DNA of 64,000 nt, taken from assembly GCF_052161615.1 (NCBI RefSeq), contig NZ_CP197417.1:5022001-5086000 (forward strand), written 5' to 3'. This DNA is from Aeoliella sp052161615. Lineage in GTDB: Bacteria; Planctomycetota; Planctomycetia; Pirellulales; Lacipirellulaceae. Shown piece after piece: positions 46,043 through 55,102 of this stretch (within the stretch, counting starts at the first letter, position 1; every line of letters begins with the position of its first letter). Below the pieces are notes generated by a model that did no database searches, had not been told where the DNA came from, and saw nothing but the letters and a program-made list of their open reading frames with translations. The translations under genes and the position numbers were made by a program.

Positions 46043-46062
46043 ATATCGGAATGTTCCGACAT
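46043..46062. promoter_or_regulatory. Candidate autoregulatory operator of the ArsR gene
   Basis: Palindrome ATATCGGAATGTTCCGACAT (inner TCGGAA-TG-TTCCGA is perfect), 20 bp upstream of the ArsR start. It shares CGACAT with the operator-like repeat at 45645-45668. Confidence 0.6.
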
Positions 46063-46195
46063 GTCAATCCAACAATCATGGAGGGCACTCTCGTTTCTCT
46101 TCCCGCGGCACCTAATTGCCCCGCAGGCGGGCGGCTGACTATATTGGCGGGCATGTCCCGCCCACTCCATGCACTCTCGCGTCCTCCTGCTGCCC

Positions 46196-47233
46196 ATGAC
46201 TACCCCGGACAAGCTGCTGTCGATCGATCAGGCCAAGTTGCCGCTGTTTGCGGGTTTTGACGTAGGCGGGACCAACATCAAGATTGGCCTAGTGGACGAC
46301 GCCGGCTACCCCGTGGCGTTTACCAAGATCGAGACCCAGCAGGAGGATGGCCCCGAAGCGGCGGCCCGCCGGTCGGCCGAGGCGCTGAAAGGCCTCCTCG
46401 CCGAACTGGGTGTGCAAGGCAAAAAGGTGGTGGCTCGCGCCGGTTTGGCGACTCCCGGCCCCATGGACCTGCCCGCTGGCAAGCTGCTGGGTCCGGGCAA
46501 TTTGCCCGCCTGGCACAACTCGCCCATTCGCGACCTTTACGCCAAGGCCTCGGGCCTCCCCGTCACGTTCGCCAACGACGCCAACGCGGCCGCCTTCGGC
46601 GAATTCTGGAGCGGCGCGGGGGCCGACTTCCGCGACATGACCCTCGTCACACTCGGCACGGGCGTGGGGGGTGGCATTATCATCGATGGCCGGCTGCTCG
46701 TAGGTGCCCATGGTGCGGGTGGCGAAATTGGCCACATCGTCATCGACCGCCGCGACGACGCCCCCCTCAACTCGCTGAACCTTCGTGGCACGCTCGAGGG
46801 TTACTGCGGTGCGTACGGCGTCCTGAACCGAACTCGCGAAGCGCTCGCCGCAACCACGATCAACTCGACACTCCGCGAACTGTCGGACGACGACCTAACG
46901 CCGCTCGCCATTGCCCAAGCGGCCGAGGCGGGCGACTCGCTGGCGATGGGCATCGTGCTCGAAACCGCCAAGCTGCTTTCGATCGGTCTCGCCACGATCA
47001 TCCACACCGTCGACCCCGAGAGCGTCGTCATCGGCGGGGCGATGACCTTCGGCGGATCGGGCCATCCGCTCGGCGAGCGTTTCCTGGCCGAAATCCGCAG
47101 CCAAACGCGGGCCCGTATCTTCGAGAACCTCCGCGACGAAATCAGCATCGACTTCGCCCGACTTGGTGGCGATGCCGGCTACATCGGCGCGGCGGGCCTG
47201 GCGCGGGAAGAATACCTGCTCGCCGGACGGTAA
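46196..47233 (+). CDS. ROK-family sugar kinase (glucokinase-like)
   Basis: A 345-residue protein of the ROK fold: GFDVGGTNIKIGLVD (phosphate 1, ~20-34), NDANAAAFGEFW, LVTLGTGVGGGIIIDG (phosphate 2), GEIGHIVIDR and VVIGGAMTFGG (adenosine). ROK enzymes phosphorylate glucose or N-acetylhexosamines. The usual zinc motif CxCGxxGCxE is absent; its place holds GTLEGYCGAYG. Start ATG 46196 follows the family; the upstream extension is dubious. Confidence 0.88.
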   Translation: MTTPDKLLSIDQAKLPLFAGFDVGGTNIKIGLVDDAGYPVAFTKIETQQEDGPEAAARRSAEALKGLLAELGVQGKKVVARAGLATPGPMDLPAGKLLGPGNLPAWHNSPIRDLYAKASGLPVTFANDANAAAFGEFWSGAGADFRDMTLVTLGTGVGGGIIIDGRLLVGAHGAGGEIGHIVIDRRDDAPLNSLNLRGTLEGYCGAYGVLNRTREALAATTINSTLRELSDDDLTPLAIAQAAEAGDSLAMGIVLETAKLLSIGLATIIHTVDPESVVIGGAMTFGGSGHPLGERFLAEIRSQTRARIFENLRDEISIDFARLGGDAGYIGAAGLAREEYLLAGR

Positions 47234-47538
47234 ACTCCTAGCTGGCGGATTGCTGCGATTTTCCGATTCTTGTGTCTCTTCGTGCCTTCTCGTGGCCATT
47301 TTCGTGTGATTGGTCCGGCGAGATAACCACGAAAAGTCACGAGAATGCACGAAGAGTTAGAGCACCCAGCAATTCGCTACCGCTTCATTGCTGACAATTC
47401 GTAGGCGAGTTTGCTTCCGTTCCATCGATCTTTTCCGCTTCTCTTCATCTCCATTTTCTTTTTTTCCAAGTTCGCCTGGGATGGCTGCCGGGCGAGCGGT
47501 GACTCGTATGTAGTTCCACCCAACACCGGGAGCCGCGG
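47234..47538. other. Intergenic region with one inverted repeat
   Basis: About 305 bp between the ROK kinase and the sigma factor gene. Beyond the inverted repeat at 47276-47356 no gene or clear promoter was recognised. Confidence 0.5.
47276..47356. repeat. Inverted repeat of the TTCGTGCATTCTCGTG family
   Basis: ctcttcgtgccttctcgtgg plus ccattttcgtg (47276-47306) pairs with ccacgaaaagtcacgagaat plus gcacgaagag (47327-47356) with a few mismatches. This element is widely dispersed in bacterial genomes. It lies after the ROK gene. Confidence 0.7.
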
Positions 47539-48060
47539 ATGCAGCCCTCAGCCGACGAGCCATCTGGCAACGGGCCTACGCGCGGGCGGTGGCTGGGGGA
47601 ACTCATCGACCGTCACGGGGCGTCGCTCGCGCTTTACGCAGCGCAGTGGACCACCGCGGCGGACGACTGCGTGCAGGAAGCACTCGTGGCCCTGGCGGCC
47701 CAGCACCCGATGCCCGATCACCCCGTGGCGTGGCTTTACGCCGTGGTTCGCCGGCGGGCGATGAACCAAGCGCGAAGCGATCGCCGCCGCCACGCGAACG
47801 AACAACAAGCCTGGCAGCACCGACTCCACTCGCGAACTAGCACCAATGAGTCGCGCGAGTTGCTCGATGCCGTCGCCCAACTGCCCGACGACTTACGCGA
47901 GCTCGTTGTACTAAAAACTTGGGGCGGACTGACTTTTGACGAGGCGGCCGAAGTGCTTGGCACCAGCGCCAGCACCTTGCACCGCCGCTACCACGAAGCC
48001 CTCGACCGGCTGCGACAAGTGTGGGAGATACCATGCACGAAAATGACGAAGTCCGAATGA
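47539..48060 (+). CDS. ECF-type RNA polymerase sigma factor
   Basis: A 173-residue sigma factor with region 2 (AADDCVQEALVALAAQHPMPDHPVAWLYAVVRRRAMNQARSDRRR) and region 4 (LPDDLRELVVLKTWGGLTFDEAAEVLGTSASTLHRRYHEALDRLR) linked by a short spacer. ECF sigmas activate small regulons on envelope or stress signals. The next gene starts within its stop codon (ATGA), and its single TM helix suggests an anti-sigma partner. Confidence 0.9.
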   Translation: MQPSADEPSGNGPTRGRWLGELIDRHGASLALYAAQWTTAADDCVQEALVALAAQHPMPDHPVAWLYAVVRRRAMNQARSDRRRHANEQQAWQHRLHSRTSTNESRELLDAVAQLPDDLRELVVLKTWGGLTFDEAAEVLGTSASTLHRRYHEALDRLRQVWEIPCTKMTKSE

Positions 48061-48665
48061 CGAACGACCAAATCGAAAAGGCGCTCGCCAAGTTTGCGCC
48101 CGCGCCGATGGCGATCGACCGTGATGAGCTTATGTACCGAGCCGGCTTCAACGCCGCTCGCGACTACGATATCTCAAAGACTGCCACGCCACAGCACGCA
48201 CTCCGCATCTGGCAGTCCACCACCGCCCTCGCCACGGCCGCGAGCATTGCGATGGCCTTCGCGTTGTGGCAACAGCCTTCGCCGCAGCAGTTGCCACAGA
48301 TGGTCGCTGCGCCCGTTACCGAGCCCGAGCAACTCGTCGACAGCGAGCCAGCATCGTCGACCGTCTCGCCAGTTCTCGCCAATGAGTCCTCCCGTCCGCC
48401 ACGCATCGACCCGTTGTTGCTCGCCGATCCGACGAACAACTACTTTGCCTTGCGTGCGACCATCTTAGAGCGAGGAGTCGACGCATGGCCGGGGGAGCAT
48501 CGCACTTATTCTGAACTTCCAAGCGACTCGGGGACTCGGCGTCCGCCAACCGTTCGGCGGTTGATGGAAGAGATGCTTCCTGCCCCAACCCCCACAAAGT
48601 CTCGCGACATCGAAACAGAGAACCCTAACGAAGCTTCTAATCGCAATCAGGAATCGGTCGTATGA
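48057..48665 (+). CDS. Single-TM protein, candidate anti-sigma factor
   Basis: A 202-residue protein: cytosolic N-terminal ~55 residues, one TM helix (ALATAASIAMAFALW, ~62-76) and an extracytoplasmic Pro/Ser/Glu-rich part. The start ATG 48057 overlaps the sigma stop codon (ATGA), a hallmark of sigma-anti-sigma pairs; an ATG 24 bases upstream is also in frame. No ZAS zinc motif is visible, so the role is inferred from context and topology. Confidence 0.75.
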   Translation: MTNDQIEKALAKFAPAPMAIDRDELMYRAGFNAARDYDISKTATPQHALRIWQSTTALATAASIAMAFALWQQPSPQQLPQMVAAPVTEPEQLVDSEPASSTVSPVLANESSRPPRIDPLLLADPTNNYFALRATILERGVDAWPGEHRTYSELPSDSGTRRPPTVRRLMEEMLPAPTPTKSRDIETENPNEASNRNQESVV

Positions 48666-50185
48666 ACAACGCATCATTTCATCCGAGGACACGTAGATCG
48701 TCGGCTATTCACTTTCTCTCCATCTCCATCGCTTGCGTGACGTTTGCCATTTTCCCGTCGTTCGCACGCAGTGAGGCGGTGCGGGAAGAAGGCGCCACGC
48801 AGGGCGATAGCGAGATTATCCGCATGACGGTCACTCCGGCGGACGAACCGACGCCGGCGTTCAAGTACCGGCTTACCTATCGGCTTCATGAACTGCAGCC
48901 GGGGAATTCGGTGGCGCATTACATGCGCTCGTTCCCCGAAGGAGGTGTCGAACGCACGTGGCAACGGGTGCGCGAAAAGCATGGTGAAGCCATGGATGAA
49001 TGGTACGCAGGTGGAACTCCACTGAGCAAGCTTCCGCTCGAAGACTTCAAAGACGCTGCCACCAGCTTCGATCGTCTTATCGATCACATGAAGATGGCGG
49101 TGCTATCGCGAGAAACCGACTGGGGTGTCGACTTCGAAGGCCTCAGGGGCCCCGAAATCATCTCGTTCCTGCTCCCCGAGATTCAGTCGATGCGTGAGAT
49201 CGAACGGGCCATGTCGCTTCAGACCCGGCTCGCCATTCTCGAAGGGCGGTACGACGACGCCATCGACATGCTGCGGATGAGCTATCGACTCGGTCGCGAC
49301 GTGGGGCAGCAGCCCATTCTCGTCAGCAACCTGGTCGGCATCGCGATTTGCAACATCACCAATAGCGACGTCGTCGACCTGATCGCCGCGCCGGACTCGC
49401 CGAACATGTACTGGGCGCTAACCGAACTGCCGCGTCCTCAAGTCTCCCTCCGCGATTCGTTGCGGTTGGAACTAGCCATTGGCCCGCGGATGTTTGAGTT
49501 CCTCGACAACCCCGAGGGCAAGAAACTGTCGCACGACGAGTGGAACGCCCTGTGGAAGCGGAGCGCTCGGCTGACGCAAATGGTCCATGGAACCAATTTC
49601 GAAGACGACTCGTTGGCTGCCGACTTTCAGCCGCTGGCGTTCGGTCTTCTCGGGTACGCTCATGCTCGCGATCGACTCTACGCATGGGATTACTCGACCG
49701 ACGAGATCGATGCGATGGCCGTGGGGCAAGTGCTGAGCATCTACTCGGCACGGGCTTACCAAACGTTTGCGGACGAATGGGAGAAGGTGGGTTACTTCGA
49801 CTACCAGACAGGAAAGAAGCTGTATCGCAACATGCAGGAATTGGAAGACGACCTAGGAATCTTTGGCAGCAGTCCTGATCGCGAACTCATTCCGATCGCC
49901 AGCGCTCTGTTGCCCGCGGTTCAAGCGGCGCAGAGTGCCGTGTTCCGCTCCGAACGCGACCTCGACGCCCTGCGTGTGATCGAAGCCCTGCGAATGCACG
50001 CCGCGCAGAACGACGGTAAGTGGCCGAAGACGCTCGACGAAATTACCTGCGTCCCCGTGCCGCGGAACGTCGCGACGGGCGAGCACTTCGAGTACCGACT
50101 CGATGGCGACACGGCGATCCTCGTGCTTCCCATGTCCGATGGCTTTCATCAAGCGAAGCAGTACGAACTGACGCTCGCCAAATAA
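48662..50185 (+). CDS. Secreted conserved hypothetical protein
   Basis: A 507-residue exported protein with a signal peptide (IHFLSISIACVTFAIFPSFARS). The body is largely alpha-helical (AILEGRYDDAIDMLRMSYRLGRDVG; ALRVIEALRMHAAQNDGKWPKTLDEI, the latter a motif seen in DUF1559-associated pseudopilin proteins). No catalytic motif found. It overlaps the preceding gene (ATGA) and is 168 bp upstream of the DUF1559 gene, so it is probably part of the sigma operon. Confidence 0.75.
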   Translation: MNNASFHPRTRRSSAIHFLSISIACVTFAIFPSFARSEAVREEGATQGDSEIIRMTVTPADEPTPAFKYRLTYRLHELQPGNSVAHYMRSFPEGGVERTWQRVREKHGEAMDEWYAGGTPLSKLPLEDFKDAATSFDRLIDHMKMAVLSRETDWGVDFEGLRGPEIISFLLPEIQSMREIERAMSLQTRLAILEGRYDDAIDMLRMSYRLGRDVGQQPILVSNLVGIAICNITNSDVVDLIAAPDSPNMYWALTELPRPQVSLRDSLRLELAIGPRMFEFLDNPEGKKLSHDEWNALWKRSARLTQMVHGTNFEDDSLAADFQPLAFGLLGYAHARDRLYAWDYSTDEIDAMAVGQVLSIYSARAYQTFADEWEKVGYFDYQTGKKLYRNMQELEDDLGIFGSSPDRELIPIASALLPAVQAAQSAVFRSERDLDALRVIEALRMHAAQNDGKWPKTLDEITCVPVPRNVATGEHFEYRLDGDTAILVLPMSDGFHQAKQYELTLAK

Positions 50186-50353
50186 TTACAGAGCCGCGAC
50201 CTCTGGTCGCGCCGAGATCTGGCCCGCGAATCACGCAAATATTCGCGGATGGAAGCTCCGAATATTCACCCTGACCATGCTTGGTCCGGGCTCTTCGGAG
50301 GGTCTGCTTTAACATTCAATTGGAACTTAAGAAAACGATATCAGGGGAATACG

Positions 50354-52030
50354 ATGAAACGGCTCCGATACTTTCTCGTGGCGAATCTCACGGCTTGCCT
50401 TCTCGCCGGGGTTTCCTCCGCCCTCGCCGACTCGCCCGCCCAAACCCGCGTCGCCGCGGTCATCGACCAGTATACGAGCGACGACACGCTCGGTGTGGCG
50501 GTCGTGGAACTCGATGGACGTTGGATTGCCGGCGTGCAGGAGCTGGCGGGCAAGATTGGCGGCGAGGACTCCGCCGAGCTAGTCAATCACCCAGGCTTCG
50601 CGCTGTCGCGCGGCATGATCGAGAGTTTCCGCGCCGCGGGGGCTCGCGAGTTGGTCGTCGTATTTAGCATCAACGTCTTCTCGCCCGACACGATGCCGGT
50701 GCTCGCGATTACGGTGGAAAAGCCCGAGCAGGCGAAAGCCGTGGCGGAGCTTGCCCGCAGCCTTCAGCAGATGTCGGGAGGCACACTACCTCTGCAAATC
50801 GCGAGTATCGATGGGCACGTGCTCGTTGGTCATAACAACTCGGTTAATCGACTCCGCGACTTGAAACCAACCGAAGGCACACGACTCGCGATGGCCGGCG
50901 AGTTGCTCTCGTGGCCCGAACGCCAAGGCGAACCGATGGCAGCGCTGCTATTCGCACCGGGCGACTCGTTTCGCCGCGTGGTGCGAGCGCTCTGGCCGGA
51001 GCTCCCCGCGCCGTTCGAATCGCTCACCGGCGCGCTGATCGCCGACGACCTTGAGCAACTGGTGGTATTGGTGCGGTGCCCACCGGAGTGGCAACTAAAG
51101 ATCGGCCTCAAGTCCAACAGCGATCGAGCCGCCGAGACTTGGGGAAAGCTGGTCGAGAATGGCTGGACGGAGGCGATGAAAACTCTCGTCGACCAAAAGG
51201 CGGATCCCGCCGTTGTGAGAATCGTGGAGGCCGCGGCCGAAGTGCTCACCCCAACGCGCGAAGGAACGACGCTGACGATCCATGTCGACTCGGGCGCCGA
51301 TAAGGTTGAAAAGCTCGTGAGTTCGATTGTTATTCCCGCCATTGAGTCAGCGCGGGAGGGTGCTCGGCGAAATATGCGGCTCAATAACCTCAAGCAGCTG
51401 GCGTTGGCCATGCAAAATTTTCACGACACTCAGAAGCAACTTCCAGCCTCGGCGGCCATTGTCGACAAGGAGGGCAAGCCGCTTTTGTCGTGGCGGGTGG
51501 CAATTCTTCCCTTTCTAGAGCAACAAGCACTTTTCAACGAGTTTCACCTCGACGAACCGTGGGACAGTCCCCACAACTTGAAGCTCGCCAGGACCATACC
51601 GGCACCTTTCGTCAATCCGTCGTACCCCAAGCTCGCGAGTGAAGGGAAGACGAACTACCTGCTACCCGTGCATCCAGGCAGTATATTTCCACCTGCGACC
51701 GGCAAGCCAGTGGAGAAGCCATCGCAGTTCTTAGGACGAGAATTTTATTTGGCTACTGGAACCGCGTACAAGTCGATCACGGATGGGACAGTAAATACGT
51801 TGATGATCGTAGAGGCCCCGCGGGAACTTGCGGTGCCGTGGACCAAGCCGTCGGACTGGGAAGTTGACTTGGCCACTGCTTTTGAGTTGCTGCGGCGCGG
51901 CGAGAGCAAACAGGTCGCGGTAGTGTTTTGTGACGGATCAGCTCAGATCTTGGTTCTAGACGACGAGATGGAGAAGAATCTTCCCAAACTTCTCACACCT
52001 GATGGAGGGGAGATCATCGGACTGGATTAA
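50354..52030 (+). CDS. Secreted DUF1559-domain protein lacking a prepilin site
   Basis: A 558-residue protein: signal peptide MKRLRYFLVANLTACLLAGVSSALA, a long N-terminal part (~30-320) without homology, then a DUF1559 domain from ~325 (IPAIESAREGARRNMRLNNLKQLALAMQNFHDTQKQLP; ILPFLEQQALFNEFHLDEPWDSPHN; GREFYLATGTAYKSITDGTVNTLMIVE; VVFCDGSAQIL). Unlike the pseudopilin-type paralogues it has no FTLVELL helix before the domain, so it would be secreted rather than assembled as a pilin. The start follows AGGGGAA. Confidence 0.88.
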   Translation: MKRLRYFLVANLTACLLAGVSSALADSPAQTRVAAVIDQYTSDDTLGVAVVELDGRWIAGVQELAGKIGGEDSAELVNHPGFALSRGMIESFRAAGARELVVVFSINVFSPDTMPVLAITVEKPEQAKAVAELARSLQQMSGGTLPLQIASIDGHVLVGHNNSVNRLRDLKPTEGTRLAMAGELLSWPERQGEPMAALLFAPGDSFRRVVRALWPELPAPFESLTGALIADDLEQLVVLVRCPPEWQLKIGLKSNSDRAAETWGKLVENGWTEAMKTLVDQKADPAVVRIVEAAAEVLTPTREGTTLTIHVDSGADKVEKLVSSIVIPAIESAREGARRNMRLNNLKQLALAMQNFHDTQKQLPASAAIVDKEGKPLLSWRVAILPFLEQQALFNEFHLDEPWDSPHNLKLARTIPAPFVNPSYPKLASEGKTNYLLPVHPGSIFPPATGKPVEKPSQFLGREFYLATGTAYKSITDGTVNTLMIVEAPRELAVPWTKPSDWEVDLATAFELLRRGESKQVAVVFCDGSAQILVLDDEMEKNLPKLLTPDGGEIIGLD

Positions 52031-52184
52031 CACATAGATTGCGGACCGCATGGCGATCCGGCTAGGGACTTGTTAGAGCGATTCGTCCGAACTGCGAACC
52101 CTTTTGCCGCCACGGCCACGCCGTGCTAGACTAACGCGACATTCGCACACCGGTGCGGAGCTTGTCACGGTCGAGGGCACGCAG

Positions 52185-53117
52185 ATGGGTTTTCCGTTTC
52201 CAAGTCGCGGTGGGGGTTCGTATCGAAGCTCGAGCGGCCGCAGTCCCTTTGGCACCGGCGGGCGTTCATCAGGCGGCGGCATGGGTGGCCTGAAGATGCG
52301 GCTATTAATCGCCGCGGGCATCGCGATCTTCGCGCTCATCTCCTACTACGGCAATCCTGGCGATCGCAACGAGATCACCGGGGCGAAAGAACGGGTGGCG
52401 ATGAACGACCCGGCCCAGGAAGTAGCGATGGGCCTGCAAGCCGTCCCGGAGATGGCCCAACAGTTCGGCGGCTTCGTCAAAAACGGTCCCGACGCCGCTC
52501 GTGTGCAGGACGTCGGAGCGCAACTGCTAGCGGCATTGCAACGTTACATCGATGAGAAGAAACGGGAGACGGGTGAGGACTACGTGAATCCCTACTCGTT
52601 CGACTTTCATTTGCTTCGCGATCCCCAAACGGTCAACGCCTTCGCACTACCGGGCGGGCAAGTCTTCATCACCAAGGCGCTACTCGATCGCTTGACGACC
52701 GATGGCGAGCTCGCCGGCGTGTTGGGGCACGAAGTGGGGCACGTGATCGAGCGTCACGGCAACAAGCGGATGGCTCAGCAGCAACTTTTTGGTGGTCTGG
52801 CTGCCGCGGGTGGCGTGGCGGGTGGCGACGCCAACAGTGCCCGCATGGCCCAGGCCGCCGCGCAGATGGTCCAGATGAAGTACGGCCGCGACGACGAGTT
52901 GGAGTCGGACAAGTGGGGCGTTCGCCTGACGTATCTCGCTGGCTACGATCCGCGGTCGATGATCGGCGTGATGAAGGTGCTCGACGAAGCGAGCCCCGGC
53001 GGCGGACCTCCCGAGATGCTCAGCACCCATCCCAAGCCGGCCAATCGCGTGCAGTACATTCAGCAGGTGATCGAGGAGGAATTCCCCAACGGCGTCCCCA
53101 GTGGACTTCGCAAGTGA
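52185..53117 (+). CDS. M48-family zinc metalloprotease
   Basis: A 310-residue membrane-anchored protease. Gly/Ser-rich N-terminus and one TM helix (LLIAAGIAIFALISYY, ~40-55), then the peptidase domain: NAFALPGGQVFITKALL (~151-167), zinc motif HEVGH (182-186) and third ligand Glu in DELESDKWG (240). Resembles Loi/BepA-like periplasmic proteases that process outer-envelope proteins. ATG 52185 is used; an upstream GTG frame is possible. Its stop codon overlaps the next start. Confidence 0.92.
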   Translation: MGFPFPSRGGGSYRSSSGRSPFGTGGRSSGGGMGGLKMRLLIAAGIAIFALISYYGNPGDRNEITGAKERVAMNDPAQEVAMGLQAVPEMAQQFGGFVKNGPDAARVQDVGAQLLAALQRYIDEKKRETGEDYVNPYSFDFHLLRDPQTVNAFALPGGQVFITKALLDRLTTDGELAGVLGHEVGHVIERHGNKRMAQQQLFGGLAAAGGVAGGDANSARMAQAAAQMVQMKYGRDDELESDKWGVRLTYLAGYDPRSMIGVMKVLDEASPGGGPPEMLSTHPKPANRVQYIQQVIEEEFPNGVPSGLRK

Positions 53118-53626
53118 GCGGTGCGGAGACGCCACTTTCGACAGTGACCATCGTGTCCGGTGGCCAGACGGGGGCCGACCGCGCTGCGCTCGACTTCGCC
53201 ATCGAGCATGCCATGCCCCACGGCGGTTGGTGCCCGCGAGGTCGTCGCGCCGAGGACGGCGCGATTGACGATCGCTACAACCTCCGCGAAACCTCGTCCG
53301 GCAGCTATCACATCCGCACCCGGCAGAACATCGAGGACTCCGACGCCACGGTCGTCATCACCATCGCCCGCGAAGTCACCGGCGGCACTGCGCTGACCCT
53401 TCGATTGGCCGAAGAGCTCGACAAACCCCTGCTGCATCTTGCCCGCAACGCGCACACGCGCCCCGGCATCGCGAGCGCCATTCGCAAAGACGCCGAGGCG
53501 CTCAACCAGTTCCTCACCGAACACGGCGTCGGCACCCTCAACATCGCCGGCCCGCGAGCTTCGACCGAGCCCAAGATCGCGAGCTACGTCTGGAGCGTGC
53601 TGGCCGCGGCGATGACGGTGGAGTAG
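53114..53626 (+). CDS. SLOG-superfamily YpsA-like protein (putative molybdenum carrier)
   Basis: A 170-residue protein with the Rossmannoid SLOG motif VTIVSGGQTGADRAALDFA (~11-29) and GGTALTLRLAEELDKPLLHL. It matches the putative molybdenum carrier/cpYpsA family, proposed to bind nucleotide ligands. The GTG start overlaps the protease stop (GTGA), implying coupled translation. A role with the protease is not obvious. Confidence 0.85.
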   Translation: MSGAETPLSTVTIVSGGQTGADRAALDFAIEHAMPHGGWCPRGRRAEDGAIDDRYNLRETSSGSYHIRTRQNIEDSDATVVITIAREVTGGTALTLRLAEELDKPLLHLARNAHTRPGIASAIRKDAEALNQFLTEHGVGTLNIAGPRASTEPKIASYVWSVLAAAMTVE

Positions 53627-53710
53627 ACAATCGCGGCTCCATGACTTCCACTTAGAAGCCGTATCGCCACCGCCAGAATCGACCGAATACCTCTATCGCA
53701 CTCGCCACTG

Positions 53711-54637
53711 ATGAACATCTCCCCCGAAACGACTCGCATTGGCTGGATTGGCACCGGCGTCATGGGCACCAGCATGTGTGGGCACCTGATGGCGGGTAGC
53801 TACCAATGCACGGTGTTTAATCGCACGAAGGGCAAAGCCGATGGACTGGTCGCACGCGGGGCGATTTGGGCTGACTCGCCCCGCGAGGTCGCGGAGGCGT
53901 CGGACGTGGTGTTCACGATCGTGGGCATGCCCTCGGACGTGCGGCACGTGCTGCTGGATCACGAGCGTGGAGCGCTCGCTGGCAGCAAACAGGGCGCTGT
54001 GCTAGTGGACATGACGACCAGCGAACCCTCGCTCGCGGTGGAGATCGCGGGGCGAGCCGCAGAGCGTGGTGTCACGAGCATCGACGCCCCCGTTTCGGGT
54101 GGCGATGTCGGCGCGAAGAACGCCGCGCTCTCGATCATGATCGGCGGCGATGCCAACGTGGTGGCGGCGCTCGAACCGCTCTGGTCACTCATGGGCAAGA
54201 CGTACGTCCATCAGGGTCCCGCCGGTGCCGGGCAGCACACCAAGATGGTCAATCAAACGCTCGTCGCCGGGGGTATGATCAGCGTGTGCGAGGCGCTGCT
54301 CTACGCCTACAAGGCGGGGCTCGATCTGGAAACCGCCCTCAAATCGGTGTCGTCGGGTGCCGCGGGAAGCTGGGCACTTTCGAACCTAGGACCGCGAGTC
54401 ATCGCCGGCAACTTCGACCCAGGTTTCTACGTCGAACACTTTCTCAAAGATTTGCGAATCGTGCTCGACGAGTCGCGGCGGATGGGGATCGCGCTCCCGG
54501 GCGTGGCACTGGTGGAGCAGCTGTACCGCGCCACCGCCGCCCAAGGGCACGCGAAGAACGGCACGCAGGCCCTGATGCTGGCGCTCGCCGAGATCTCGGG
54601 CATCGACTGGCAGAACCGCCCCCGGGTCGAGGCGTAG
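53711..54637 (+). CDS. NAD(P)-dependent beta-hydroxyacid dehydrogenase (HIBADH family)
   Basis: A 308-residue dehydrogenase: GWIGTGVMGTSMCGHL Rossmann motif (~11-26), DAPVSGGDVGAKNAALSI substrate loop (~125-142), and catalytic Lys178 in GAGQHTKMVNQTL. Full length for 3-hydroxyisobutyrate/tartronate-semialdehyde-reductase-type enzymes. Substrate not determined by sequence; glyoxylate/succinic semialdehyde reductases are related. Confidence 0.92.
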   Translation: MNISPETTRIGWIGTGVMGTSMCGHLMAGSYQCTVFNRTKGKADGLVARGAIWADSPREVAEASDVVFTIVGMPSDVRHVLLDHERGALAGSKQGAVLVDMTTSEPSLAVEIAGRAAERGVTSIDAPVSGGDVGAKNAALSIMIGGDANVVAALEPLWSLMGKTYVHQGPAGAGQHTKMVNQTLVAGGMISVCEALLYAYKAGLDLETALKSVSSGAAGSWALSNLGPRVIAGNFDPGFYVEHFLKDLRIVLDESRRMGIALPGVALVEQLYRATAAQGHAKNGTQALMLALAEISGIDWQNRPRVEA

Positions 54638-54638
54638 C

Positions 54639-55082
54639 TCAGCCGTGGGGGTCGAGCGATGCCCAGCGACGGAAGTCGGTTTCGCTGAGCGTCACTCCTT
54701 CCATCACGAGCTGATACGCCACCTCGTCGGCCCCACAAGCCGCCACCAGCCGCGTGAGTATCTCTTCAGGGCACGTGCCGTGAAGTTCCACGCGGTGCAT
54801 ACGATCTTCGTACTCGAACAGGTGCCCATCGATCTGCCACCGCTCACCCTCACTCTCACCTCCGGCGACGAGAAAGTAGCCATCCGGCTCGATGTCCATG
54901 CGAGGAATCTGCTGGAGTCTTTCTTGGAGTTCCTCAAACGTCAGCGGAAGCGGACGATCGAACAACGGCGGCGACCCATCCGGCCCCACGAGCGCCGTGA
55001 ACTCCTCGCCGCGAAGCACGACGGTCGGCCCCGCGGCGAGCTTCGTCGGCGTGGCGAAGAGGTTGGTGTGGAAGTGGAGCAT
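54639..55082 (-). CDS. Hypothetical protein (planctomycete)
   Basis: A 147-residue protein with no signal or TM. It reads FEELQERLQQIPRMDIEPDGYFLVAGG and WQIDGHLFEYEDRMHRVELHGTCPEEILTRLV. No family recognised. An earlier TTG start would add four residues. It ends convergently 1 bp from the HIBADH gene. Confidence 0.65.
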   Translation of the reverse strand: MLHFHTNLFATPTKLAAGPTVVLRGEEFTALVGPDGSPPLFDRPLPLTFEELQERLQQIPRMDIEPDGYFLVAGGESEGERWQIDGHLFEYEDRMHRVELHGTCPEEILTRLVAACGADEVAYQLVMEGVTLSETDFRRWASLDPHG

Positions 55083-55102
55083 GGAAAAGTTCAATGTCAG
55101 GA

